Source: Acholeplasmatales bacterium DTU056 (GTDB lineage Bacteria; Bacillota_I; Bacilli_A; ML615J-28; CAG-698). Taken from it: DNA of 18,601 nucleotides. The position numbers were made by a program, and so were the translations under genes. Under the pieces are notes generated by a model. The model had not been told where the DNA came from, ran no database searches, and worked only from the letters and a program-made list of their open reading frames with translations. Within the stretch, counting starts at the first letter, position 1. The number at the start of each line of letters is the position of its first letter. The stretch spans positions 14,211-32,811 of the forward strand of contig LFRX01000047.1 of assembly GCA_001512985.1 (NCBI GenBank), in the 5' to 3' direction. Below are positions 7,600 to 15,846 of the stretch, piece by piece.

Positions 7600-8253
7600 T
7601 TAATATATTATTTTATCATCAATATAATATAGATATTGATTGATAATATTAATTATTTCTACATTTTGTTTGCTAAATGGTAGAGAAGGATTATAATTAT
7701 TAAGTTTGATCATTTGTTGGGAAACGGAGACTGTGATATCTCCTGGTTTTAGACGTTTATTAGTTGTTTCTATAGAAACACGATTTACTATAAAAATATA
7801 ATATTGACCTACTATTGGTAACTCCCTATTGTCGACATATACCTCTAAAAATTTTAATCGATTATAACCGCCATAAAAATTCAAAGTTTCAATTTGACTT
7901 CCTTCCCCTTTTAAGAATGTTATGGTTTCAATTTCATATTCAGTGTAAGGGATATTTGTTCCAGTACCATCATATGGTTTTGTTCGAACCTTTTTATTTA
8001 CTTTTCCAATAAAAATAAGTTCATGGTACTTAACCACTTCTTCAATGTTAGAATAATCAATGACCGTATCTCCTTTTGGAACATAAACAGGCTTATATTT
8101 AGCAATAATTTTTAAAACAATTAATAAAAATACCAAACTACAAATAATAAATGCCAAAATACTTATTAATCTTTTATTAAAAATACCATTTCGAATAAAC
8201 TTATTTTTTCCACTATAATTTGTTTCTTGATTATTAATTGCTTCTTTATTCAT
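7600..8253 (-). CDS. Membrane-anchored extracytoplasmic protein of unknown function
   Basis: This 217-residue protein has a basic, cytoplasmic-type N-terminus (about 1-28), one hydrophobic segment (about 29-50, ILAFIICSLVFLLIVLKIIA) and no lipobox or convincing cleavage site, so it looks like a single-pass protein with its C-terminal domain outside. The outer part (about 60-190) has alternating hydrophobic beta-type segments, including VVKYHELIFIGKVNKKVR, a YTEYEIETITFLKGEG stretch and VGQYYIFIV. The pattern resembles small Bacillota extracytoplasmic domains built on 'IGKV...Y.V...LKG', but I cannot name a family. The ATG at 8253 has GAGAGGTG about 6 bases upstream. It appears to be its own transcription unit between two terminators (8386-8414 and 7488-7522). 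Confidence 0.82.
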   Translation of the reverse strand: MNKEAINNQETNYSGKNKFIRNGIFNKRLISILAFIICSLVFLLIVLKIIAKYKPVYVPKGDTVIDYSNIEEVVKYHELIFIGKVNKKVRTKPYDGTGTNIPYTEYEIETITFLKGEGSQIETLNFYGGYNRLKFLEVYVDNRELPIVGQYYIFIVNRVSIETTNKRLKPGDITVSVSQQMIKLNNYNPSLPFSKQNVEIINIINQYLYYIDDKIIY

Positions 8254-8385
8254 AATTACACCTCTCTATTTAATTAAACAAAAAAATCACTAAAATTATT
8301 GGTACTTTTCAATTATAAATAACATATCAATATATGCATTATTATATAATAGTAAATTAATTAAAATGCTATAGTTTATATTTCA

Positions 8386-8416
8386 AAAAAGTCGCTATTT
8401 TTTAGCGACTTTTTTA
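8386..8416. terminator. Bidirectional terminator downstream of the lipoprotein pseudogene
   Basis: Arms 8386-8397 and 8403-8414 make a 12-bp perfect stem with loop TTTTT, with A-runs and T-runs on the flanks. On the minus strand it follows the last stop of the pseudogene (8451) by about 37 bases, as expected for that gene's original terminator. Confidence 0.85.
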
Positions 8417-8450
8417 TAGTTTATAATTATTTTTTCTTCTCTTTAATCAT

Positions 8451-9116
8451 CTACTCACAATTAGGACATTCATCTATCATATATACATCTAGCTCAAATG
8501 GCCATTCTCTTGATTTTACATATTCCATAAAAGATTCACAAGTAGTGTTAATAACATAAATTCTTCTAATTGTTACTGTTAGAAGAGGAATAACTATAGA
8601 CTCATAATAATCTCTTGAAATATAACTACATATCCATACTTACTCTAAATGTTTAGTTTTATATATACGCCAATATATACGTGTAAAATTATTTATAACA
8701 AATTTTTTATCAAGTTTATTGATTGGATAAATCCACAATGTAGTTAAATATTTCCTATATAAAACTCCATCCTTTGGAAAATATTTTTCATTTTCCTTTG
8801 ATATTACTATCTCTTCTAAATCAGGGTCATTAAAGTATGTGATATATTTAATATTTTTACCAAAAATAATTTTTTTAACTCCCCGGTGGTACGTCCACAA
8901 AAACTGGTTGTATTCCAATTCCTGTAATCAGCACCCCATTATACTCATCAGGTATTTCTGTTACTTTATATCTTTCTGTAAATTGTACTGCAATATCCTT
9001 TCTATATAATCCAACACCATTTACCCACTGTTCTACTTTAATTTTATGTATACATCCTGTTAATCAAACAGATAGGATAGATTAAATAACAATAATATTT
9101 ATGTCTTTGTTTTCAT
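8451..9116 (-). pseudogene. Decayed BspA-type leucine-rich-repeat lipoprotein gene
   Basis: On the minus strand AAGGGGA stands before an ATG at 9116 that opens MKTKT, then a TAA, then the hydrophobic ILLLFNLS. A different frame resumes with LTGC, a lipobox, followed by about 58 codons (IHKIKVEQWVNGVGLYRKD... to VDVPPG). At GGGG (8884-8881) the frame shifts again into VKKIIFGKNIKYI and LEEIVISKENEKYFPKDGVLY, the typical BspA/LRR_5 pattern. That frame meets a TAA at 8642-8640, then stays open as a degraded repeat (IVIPLLTVTI) to TAG at 8453-8451, ahead of a terminator. Signal peptide, lipobox, LRR region and terminator are thus in correct order, but with at least two nonsense codons and two frameshifts. 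The original was probably a surface lipoprotein. A partial ORF (8640-8918) is one fragment of it. Confidence 0.82.
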
Positions 9117-9327
9117 GTAATCCCCTTACATTTAATACGTTTAAAGTAATTAAAACTTTTTTTCGTTTACCATTTTAAAGTATAATTATTATATGTATAA
9201 AGTTTTACAAATCTCGATTCGATTGTAATAAGAAACTTAATTTTTCTTACTTAAAATAATCTTAACATTTTTATATTTTTACATATTATTTTAAATTTAA
9301 AATAAAACTTTTTAATTTATGTATAAA
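9117..9327. other. AT-rich intergenic stretch without a gene
   Basis: Between the pseudogene start and the topA terminator I see only very AT-rich sequence. It must hold the old promoter of the pseudogene (a minus-strand TTGTAA about 16 bases from TAATTA is a weak candidate), and contains no convincing ORF, RNA gene or repeat. Confidence 0.6.
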
Positions 9328-9355
9328 AAGCCGTCAATTTATAAATTAACGGCTT
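9325..9355 (-). terminator. Terminator of topA
   Basis: Arms around 9328-9339 and 9344-9355 pair over about 12 positions with one G-T pair, with AAGCCGT/ACGGCTT at the base. On the minus strand the stem runs into a T-run (9329-9325). It starts 8 bases beyond the topA stop. Confidence 0.82.
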
Positions 9356-9362
9356 CTTTTTT

Positions 9363-11384
9363 CTATGCGTCTTTTGCTAACCTTTCATTGTCTAATTTAG
9401 CAATATCATCTTCGGTTGGAATATGTGAAAAAGTTGTCTTACATTTTGGATAGCGATTGCAAGCGTAAAACTTTTGTCCTTTAGAACGCCCTCGAGAACT
9501 AACCCTCTCTACAATCTCCCCAATATGACAGACTGGACAAGTAATTCCAGTAGTAATTTCTTCCTTTTTTTCTTTTCTAGTGTAACGGCATTTTGGAAAT
9601 CCACTACATGCAATAAATTCACCATATCGGCCATGACGAACGACTAATGGTAATCCACACTCAGGACATGTTTCATCAAGAATGCGTGGATAAATTTTTT
9701 CCATATTTTGATTAGCAAATTCTAAAAGTGGCATAAATTTATCATAAAATTCTCTTAGTTCTTCATACCAAATTACTTTTCCTTCTGAAATTAAATCCAG
9801 TCTCTCTTCCATTTGGGCAGTATATTTAACATTAATTATTGATGAAAAAAATTCCTCTAGTTTCTCTGATGTTAATATTCCTTGTTCAGTTGGAACGAAC
9901 ATCTTTTTCTCCATTTTTACATAACGGCGTTGTTTCAACGTATCTATAATTACCGCATATGTTGATGGTCGACCTATACCTAATTCTTCTAAATGACGAA
10001 TCAAGCGAGCTTCAGAATAACGACTTGGTGGTGAAGTAAATTTTTGCTCTTCTAGTACTTTTACATTTTTAATTACTTCCCCTAATTCAAATGGCGGTAA
10101 TGTTTGATAAGATTCTTTTTCGTACTCTCCATAGGCTTTAAGGTATCCATCAAAGACCTCGCGCTTACCGTTAACTTCAAAGAAATAATTGTTATTTTCA
10201 ATAACTAATTTTGTATCTAAAAATTCTGCCGGTTTCATTAAAGCACTTATAGCTCGGTAATAAATCAATGAATATAATTTATATTCATCATTTGATAAAT
10301 ATTTTTTAATGCTTTCTGGAGTATATTTTAAATTTGATGGACGAATTGCTTCATGGGCATCTTGAACATTTTTATTTTTTGAAGCTATTTGATTATACCC
10401 AGCATAATATTGCTCACCATAGTTTTCTAAAATATAATTTTTCCCAGATACAATAAATTCACTTGATAAGCGTGTACTATCAGTACGCATATAGGTAATT
10501 AATCCGACACGTTCATCACCTAGTTCAATTCCTTCATATAGGCGTTGAGCAATTGTCATAGTTTTTTTGCTGGTGAAATTAAATTTACTAGAGGCGTCTT
10601 GTTGAAGGGTGGAGGTAATATATGGCGGGCGCGGATTTTTTAATGATGTTTTAGTTTGGATATCATAAACTTTATAATCCGCAATTAACTTACTTACTAC
10701 TTGTTTTACTTCTTTGTTATTTTTTAAAGAAATTTTACCATTTAAGTCATTAGTAAGTTTGGCTTTTATTTTTTGATGGTCTTTAGTAAATTCTATAAAA
10801 ACTTCCCAATATTCCTCAGGAACAAAAGCCTGAATTTCCTTTTCTCGATCAACAATTAATTTTAACGCAACTGATTGTACACGACCAGCTGATTTTGAGC
10901 CAATCTTTTTTTGTAATAGTTTAGACAGGCTAAAACCAATTATTCTATCAAGAATACGACGTGATTCTTGTGAATGGACTAAGTTTTGATCTATTTTACG
11001 CCCGTGCTCTAAAGCATATAGAATTGCTGGTTTAGTAATTTCATGAAAAACAATACGCTCATAAATATCATCATTTAATCCTAGTACGTCATACAAATGC
11101 CAGCTAATTGCTTCTCCTTCACGGTCTGGGTCAGTTGCTAAATATACTTTTTCAGCTTTTTTTACTAAATTTTTTAATTCTTTAATGACTGGTCGTTTAT
11201 CACGCATTATTTTGTATTTGGGTTTAAAGTTGTTTTCAATATCAACTCCAAATCCACCAAAACCGGTTGTGGAAAGGTCGCGAATATGACCTTTACTAGA
11301 GGTCACAGTATATTCAGATCCTAAGTATTTTTCGATTGTTTTAGACTTCGCCGGCGATTCCACAATCACCAAATATTTACTCAT
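9363..11384 (-). CDS. topA: DNA topoisomerase I (type IA)
   Basis: TopA relaxes negative supercoils by single-strand passage. The 673 residues start with the TOPRIM domain (KYLVIVESPAKSKTIEKYLG, then ATDPDREGEAISWH with the acidic metal-binding DPD at about 85-87), continue with the gate domains (SAGRVQSVALKLIVDREKEI) and the active-site block GLITYMRTDSTR, with the catalytic Tyr at about 298. The C-terminus holds two four-Cys zinc ribbons (about 573-599 and 616-648). This is a full-length bacterial enzyme. The ATG at 11384 is preceded by AAAGGGTGA about 7 bases upstream. A TATAAT-like box lies about 40 bases upstream on the minus strand, but without a clear -35. It is separated from rnhB by a terminator and so is probably transcribed alone. 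Confidence 0.97.
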   Translation of the reverse strand: MSKYLVIVESPAKSKTIEKYLGSEYTVTSSKGHIRDLSTTGFGGFGVDIENNFKPKYKIMRDKRPVIKELKNLVKKAEKVYLATDPDREGEAISWHLYDVLGLNDDIYERIVFHEITKPAILYALEHGRKIDQNLVHSQESRRILDRIIGFSLSKLLQKKIGSKSAGRVQSVALKLIVDREKEIQAFVPEEYWEVFIEFTKDHQKIKAKLTNDLNGKISLKNNKEVKQVVSKLIADYKVYDIQTKTSLKNPRPPYITSTLQQDASSKFNFTSKKTMTIAQRLYEGIELGDERVGLITYMRTDSTRLSSEFIVSGKNYILENYGEQYYAGYNQIASKNKNVQDAHEAIRPSNLKYTPESIKKYLSNDEYKLYSLIYYRAISALMKPAEFLDTKLVIENNNYFFEVNGKREVFDGYLKAYGEYEKESYQTLPPFELGEVIKNVKVLEEQKFTSPPSRYSEARLIRHLEELGIGRPSTYAVIIDTLKQRRYVKMEKKMFVPTEQGILTSEKLEEFFSSIINVKYTAQMEERLDLISEGKVIWYEELREFYDKFMPLLEFANQNMEKIYPRILDETCPECGLPLVVRHGRYGEFIACSGFPKCRYTRKEKKEEITTGITCPVCHIGEIVERVSSRGRSKGQKFYACNRYPKCKTTFSHIPTEDDIAKLDNERLAKDA

Positions 11385-11497
11385 CTATCATTCACCCTTT
11401 TATATTCATAACTCTTTGTACATATATTATAATATTTTTTTAACTTTTATGCGTAAATTTGCAAATACATTATATCATTATCTTCTATAAATGCAAA

Positions 11498-11535
11498 TAA
11501 AAAATAAATTAACTCCAAATATTATTTGGAGTTAA
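11498..11535 (-). terminator. Terminator at the end of the ftsK-lepB-rbgA-rnhB operon
   Basis: A 12-bp perfect stem (11509-11520 with 11524-11535, loop ATT) is followed on the minus strand by a T-rich run. The rnhB stop (11524-11522) lies at the loop, so the last codons of rnhB form one arm. Confidence 0.85.
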
Positions 11536-12142
11536 CATACGAATTATTTGTCAAAATTTCTTGAACAGGGCGAAAACTACGTCGATGTTCCTCGATAATT
11601 CCATATTCAAATATGGCTTGTAAATGTTTTTTGGTAACATACCCTTTGTGCTTGTTAAAACCATATTGTGGATATTTTTCATGAAGGCCAATCATATAAC
11701 GATCCCTAACAACTTTAGCAATAACACTAGCAGCGGCAATACTAGCACTTTTGGCATCGCCTTTAATAATTGCTTCGTGAGGGATATCAATATCTAATTT
11801 TACTGCATCGCTTAAACAATAATCGACTTTAGCTAATGACATAATGCATTGCTTCATCGCATCTTTAGTTGCTTGATAAACATTTTTTTGATCAACGGTT
11901 TTCGAATCAACAATAATATATTTTACTTCTAAAGCATCGTGTATAATTTGTTCAAATAAACTTTCACGTTTTTTAAAGGATAGTTTTTTAGAATCATTTA
12001 AACCAGGAATTTTTTTATTCGGATCCAAAACCACTGCCGCAACAACCAATGGCCCAGCCATTGGTCCACGTCCAGCTTCATCCGTTCCCGCAATATATTG
12101 ATATCCTTGCGCTAATAATCTATTTTCATATGTGTACATCAT
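11522..12142 (-). CDS. rnhB: Ribonuclease HII
   Basis: RNase HII cuts the RNA of RNA-DNA hybrids and single ribonucleotides in DNA. The 206 residues contain the AGTDEAGRGPMAG motif with catalytic D21 and E22, LSDAV with D112, and KGDAKSASIAAASVIAKV with D129; their spacing fits the DEDD metal site of the family. RDRYM and YGFNKHKGYVTKKH follow as expected. The start ATG at 12142 (a second ATG follows directly) lies 4 bases after the rbgA stop, with a modest AGGTAG upstream, so it is likely translated by coupling. It is the last gene of the operon. Confidence 0.97.
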   Translation of the reverse strand: MMYTYENRLLAQGYQYIAGTDEAGRGPMAGPLVVAAVVLDPNKKIPGLNDSKKLSFKKRESLFEQIIHDALEVKYIIVDSKTVDQKNVYQATKDAMKQCIMSLAKVDYCLSDAVKLDIDIPHEAIIKGDAKSASIAAASVIAKVVRDRYMIGLHEKYPQYGFNKHKGYVTKKHLQAIFEYGIIEEHRRSFRPVQEILTNNSYVNSK

Positions 12143-12146
12143 ACTT

Positions 12147-12977
12147 CTACCTATCTAGAGTTATTTTTCCTAAGTATAAATTACGAAAATCATTTAAAAT
12201 TACATCATATACTCGTTCATATAACACTTCATTATTTTTAATTAGTCCGCGTTTTTTTCCAATGTGGTCTAACACTTCTAAATTAGACATTGATATATCT
12301 ATTTCATAACGATTAATTAGACTTTGGGGATAATATGTACGTAGAAAATCTAAGAAATATAAGATGGAATCGTCTAAATGCAAAATGTCGTCTTTAATTG
12401 CCCCAGTAAGTGCTAATTTATAGCCAACTTCTTGATCTTCAAATTTTGGCCATAAAACTCCTGGAGTATCTAATAATTCAAAAGAAGGATTAAGACGAAT
12501 CCATTGTTTAGATTTAGTGATTCCAGGGCGATCACCTACATTAGTAACTTTTTTATCAACTAAGCGATTAATTAAGGTTGATTTTCCAACATTCGGAATT
12601 CCTAAAATCATAATTCGTATAGGGCGATTTATTATTCCTTTTTTTGCATCTTTAGCAATTTTCTCTGATAGTATTTCTTTAGTTTTATCAAAAATAATAT
12701 TTTTGTTTAAATTCTTCGATGCATCAACTACAACAACTGAAATATTTTGGCGTTCAAAGGTGCTAACATGCTTCTTTGTTAAACTATCATCGGCCATATC
12801 AGCTTTAGTCATAATAACTAAACGTGGTTTGTTTTTAACAATTTCATCGATTAAAGGATTTCGTGAGGAAAACGGAATCCTAGCATCAACTAATTCATAT
12901 ACAATATCAACTAGTCGTAAATTTTCAATAATTTGTCGTTTGGTTTTTGCCATATGGCCGGGAAACCATTGAATCAT
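12147..12977 (-). CDS. rbgA: Ribosome biogenesis GTPase RbgA (YlqF)
   Basis: RbgA is a circularly permuted GTPase needed for late 50S subunit assembly in Bacillota. The 276 residues open with MIQWFPGHMAKTKRQI, then show the permuted order G4 TKAD (57-60), G1 GIPNVGKST (126-134), G2 region DRPGITKSKQWI (149-160) and G3 DTPGVLWP (170-177), followed by the C-terminal RNA-binding helical domain. The ATG at 12977 has AGGTGAGA upstream, overlapping the area of the lepB stop (12986-12988), with an 8-base gap between genes. rbgA-rnhB adjacency is a conserved Bacillota pairing. Confidence 0.97.
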   Translation of the reverse strand: MIQWFPGHMAKTKRQIIENLRLVDIVYELVDARIPFSSRNPLIDEIVKNKPRLVIMTKADMADDSLTKKHVSTFERQNISVVVVDASKNLNKNIIFDKTKEILSEKIAKDAKKGIINRPIRIMILGIPNVGKSTLINRLVDKKVTNVGDRPGITKSKQWIRLNPSFELLDTPGVLWPKFEDQEVGYKLALTGAIKDDILHLDDSILYFLDFLRTYYPQSLINRYEIDISMSNLEVLDHIGKKRGLIKNNEVLYERVYDVILNDFRNLYLGKITLDR

Positions 12978-12985
12978 GCTCTCAC

Positions 12986-13828
12986 CTACTTAAGTTCTTT
13001 CCATTTAAATAATCCTTGACGAATATATTTTGCTTTACCAACAATTTTAGAGCGGTGAATTAAGCCAAATGTTCGACTATCAACACTTTTATTTCTACCG
13101 CGATTATCTCCCATAACAAAGAAGTAATCACCAGGAATTTTAATTTCCCCATTTATTTCGCACTGATTATCAAGATTACTTCCAATGATACAAAAATCAC
13201 TTAATGTAAAATCTTCGGTTTCTGTATCATATAAAATTCCATTTTTCAAGAAATTACCTTCTTCATCGACCAAATAAGGTTCATCGATTAAAGTAGGAAT
13301 ACCATCAACATATAAATATAATTTTCCGTCTTGGTAGTAAAAATTATCTCCAGGTAGTCCAATTATTCTTTTAATAATCAAATCGTCTTCCGAATGTACC
13401 TCAAGTAATTCTGTTGCATCAATAACAACAATATCAAATCGACTCAATTTTTTATTTCCTACTGAAATTAGTACACGATTATTTTCAACTAAAGTAGGCA
13501 TCATTGAGCGTCCTTGAACAGTAGCTGGGAAGAACCAAAAGGTAAATATACATAAAAATAAAACTAATGCAAATGTTAATGTTTGAAAAAAGTCTAAGGT
13601 ATTATATAATAATTTTTTTACTTTATAATTTAGATCAGGAACATATAGTAACACTAAAACACTAGTAATAATTAATATTAATGTTAAAGCAACAATAATT
13701 AATACATATGTTCTTTTTAAGAAATCAAAATTAAAGCGGCGAAAACGTTGAAAGAAAATTATAATAACCGAACTAATTATTAGAGAAATTATTTTAAATT
13801 TAAAACCCTTAAGAGATACACCATTCAT
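12986..13828 (-). CDS. lepB: Signal peptidase I with three N-terminal membrane segments
   Basis: This S26-family enzyme removes signal peptides from exported proteins at the outer face of the membrane. The catalytic Ser is in GRSMMPT (S108) and the Lys in IIKRIIGLPGD (K153). GDYFFVMGDNRGRNKSVDSRTFG is the C-terminal conserved box. The 280-residue protein is longer than the roughly 180-residue Bacillus SipS type, because it has three hydrophobic segments (about 11-26, 41-62 and 81-100) before the catalytic domain. Between the catalytic residues and the last box there is an acidic insert containing a Cys pair (about DFCIIGSNLDNQCEI). The ATG at 13828 has AGGAGTG about 5 bases upstream, overlapping the ftsK stop, so the two are probably coupled. 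Confidence 0.94.
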   Translation of the reverse strand: MNGVSLKGFKFKIISLIISSVIIIFFQRFRRFNFDFLKRTYVLIIVALTLILIITSVLVLLYVPDLNYKVKKLLYNTLDFFQTLTFALVLFLCIFTFWFFPATVQGRSMMPTLVENNRVLISVGNKKLSRFDIVVIDATELLEVHSEDDLIIKRIIGLPGDNFYYQDGKLYLYVDGIPTLIDEPYLVDEEGNFLKNGILYDTETEDFTLSDFCIIGSNLDNQCEINGEIKIPGDYFFVMGDNRGRNKSVDSRTFGLIHRSKIVGKAKYIRQGLFKWKELK

Positions 13829-13838
13829 GAAATCACTC

Positions 13839-15833
13839 CTAGATGTTGGCTAAGATGTCGTCTAATTCGTCTAAAGACACTAAAACTTCGCGTGCTTTCT
13901 TTTCTTGACCGACTGAAACAACCCCTAATTCTTCTAATGCTTCCATTATTTTTTTGGCACGATTAAATCCTATCGAAAAGACTTGTTGAATGACGTTAAT
14001 AGAAGCTACATTATTTTCTACAACATATTTTGCAATTAATGGGAAATATTCATCTTGAGTTGCATCGACATCATTACCAAATTGGTTAATTGTTGCTAAG
14101 ACTTTTTCTTTTAATTCTTCTTCAGAGAAAATAAAGTTGGCTTGATGATGTTCACGTAAATAATTAGTAACATCAACAATTTCTTCAAATGATAGATATG
14201 CCCCTTGAACACGACGTTCTTGAATGCCGTCATGATATAGCATATCACCACGTCCAAGTAATTTTTCAGCACCGCTTTTATCTAAAATTGTAATAGAGTC
14301 AACTTGAGAAGATACAGCAAACGCAATTCGCGTTGGAATATTGGCTTTAATTGTTCCTTTAATAATATCCGTTGAAGGACGTTGTGTCGCCACGATTAAA
14401 TGAATTCCAGCGGCACGAGCTTTTTGCGCAATACGACGAATATATTCTTCCACATCATTTGATGCTACGGACATTAAATCGGCTAACTCATCAATGATGA
14501 TGACAATATATGGTAATTTTTTGATATTTGGAAGACGAGAGGCAAGTTGATTATATGTTACAATATCACGGACACGATTATGTCTAAATAATTGATAACG
14601 GTTTTCCATTTCCTCAACTGCCCAACGAAGTGATGCTGTAGCTAATTTTGGATCAGTAATAATTGGTGTGGCTAAATGAGGAATGTCATCATAGTTGGAA
14701 AACTCAACAACTTTTGGGTCAATTAAAATCATTTTTAATTCATCTGGATGAGCTTTATATAACATACTAACTATCATACAGTTAATGCACACACTTTTAC
14801 CACTACCAGTCACCCCAGCAATCAATCCATGCGGCATTTTAGAAATATCTGCATACACTGGTTTTCCTGAAATATCTAATCCCAAAACAACATTTAATGG
14901 ATTACCATCATTTAAAAATTCTGGGCGAGCTAATAAATCGCCAAAATAAACAATCTCATTTTTAGAATTTGGAACTTCAATTCCCACATATGGTTTACCT
15001 GGAATTGGGGCCAAGATTCGAATAGAACGAACTGCTAGATTCATTTGTAAATTTCCAGCAATCGTTCTCACCTTTTCCACATTAACTCCAGGATTTAACG
15101 CTACTTCAAATAAAGTCACAGTTGGACCTTTTGTAAAATTAACGACTTGAGCTCCAATTCTAAAATCTTGAAATGTGCTATCAATAATACGACGTTGATG
15201 ATTCACACTATCGATATCAGTCGATAAAGTTGATTTACTACGATCTAACAATTCGATTGGTGGATAATAATATTTTTTTATACTTGGAGTTTTCATTGAA
15301 TCAAGTTCAATATTTGTATGTATAGTTGGACGAACAACTTCTTGAGATTCTTTAACTGGTTTTTCTTCTTTAGCGATATTTATTTCTTCATAATGAGTTA
15401 TTCGGTTATTCTCATAGAAAACTTGTTTTGGATAAGTATTACCAACTTCACTTTCCGTATATTCATATTCTTCATCAACATATTCTGGTGTTGCTTTTAA
15501 AGATTCCTCATTAGTTGATTCCTCTTGTCGTGTGCGACTACCTTGAATAATTTGTGAAAATTCATAATATTCATGACCATATTTACGTTTTGATTCTTCC
15601 GGAATTCTTCGCTTATCACGTAGACTATCGTATTGTTGTCCTTGATTACCATAACTCACATATGGGAAAACATAATCGTCTTTAACATTTCGTCCATGGT
15701 ATGGAGATACAAAACCTTCAGAAACAAACTTTTTATTTGTTTCATCTGTTTGTTCTTCTTGGGGCTGTCTTTTTTTCGGTTTATCATCACCAACACGAGC
15801 AATATAAAAGCTTTTTCTTCGTTCTTCAGCCAT
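13839..15833 (-). CDS. FtsK/SpoIIIE-family DNA translocase lacking membrane segments (SftA-like)
   Basis: FtsK-type hexameric motors pump chromosomal DNA through or away from the closing septum. The 664 residues contain no transmembrane helices. Residues 1-200 are charged, Glu/Lys/Tyr-rich and probably disordered. The alpha domain begins near 205. The RecA-like beta domain has Walker A GVTGSGKS (340-347), Walker B IIIDELADLM (445-454) and VATQRPSTD. The gamma winged helix is about 596-645 (NVIQQVFSIGFNRAKKIME). Absence of the usual N-terminal helices resembles Bacillus SftA rather than SpoIIIE. The ATG at 15833 has AGGAGGAAG just upstream. It follows a membrane-anchored gene by 13 bases and overlaps the lepB RBS, so all are in one operon. 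The partner may supply a membrane link, which is inference. Confidence 0.95.
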   Translation of the reverse strand: MAEERRKSFYIARVGDDKPKKRQPQEEQTDETNKKFVSEGFVSPYHGRNVKDDYVFPYVSYGNQGQQYDSLRDKRRIPEESKRKYGHEYYEFSQIIQGSRTRQEESTNEESLKATPEYVDEEYEYTESEVGNTYPKQVFYENNRITHYEEINIAKEEKPVKESQEVVRPTIHTNIELDSMKTPSIKKYYYPPIELLDRSKSTLSTDIDSVNHQRRIIDSTFQDFRIGAQVVNFTKGPTVTLFEVALNPGVNVEKVRTIAGNLQMNLAVRSIRILAPIPGKPYVGIEVPNSKNEIVYFGDLLARPEFLNDGNPLNVVLGLDISGKPVYADISKMPHGLIAGVTGSGKSVCINCMIVSMLYKAHPDELKMILIDPKVVEFSNYDDIPHLATPIITDPKLATASLRWAVEEMENRYQLFRHNRVRDIVTYNQLASRLPNIKKLPYIVIIIDELADLMSVASNDVEEYIRRIAQKARAAGIHLIVATQRPSTDIIKGTIKANIPTRIAFAVSSQVDSITILDKSGAEKLLGRGDMLYHDGIQERRVQGAYLSFEEIVDVTNYLREHHQANFIFSEEELKEKVLATINQFGNDVDATQDEYFPLIAKYVVENNVASINVIQQVFSIGFNRAKKIMEALEELGVVSVGQEKKAREVLVSLDELDDILANI

Positions 15834-15846
15834 TGCTTCCTCCTCG

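Noticed and set aside
8640..8918. 92-codon minus-strand ORF as an independent small gene
   Set aside because: Its first ten or so codons overlap the upstream lipoprotein frame out of register, its start has no ribosome-binding site, and its main part continues the LRR sequence of the pseudogene.
8451..9116. Reassigned TGA codons as the cause of the breaks in the lipoprotein gene
   Set aside because: Both key nonsense codons are TAA, frameshifts are also needed, and ruvA and ruvB use TGA as their stop.
9181..9186. Perfect TATAAT on the plus strand as a promoter
   Set aside because: The region is extremely AT-rich, the -35 position reads only T, and no plus-strand gene follows.
12517..12972. 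151-codon plus-strand ORF antisense to rbgA
   Set aside because: It mirrors the conserved coding strand of rbgA and shows no domain or initiation signal.
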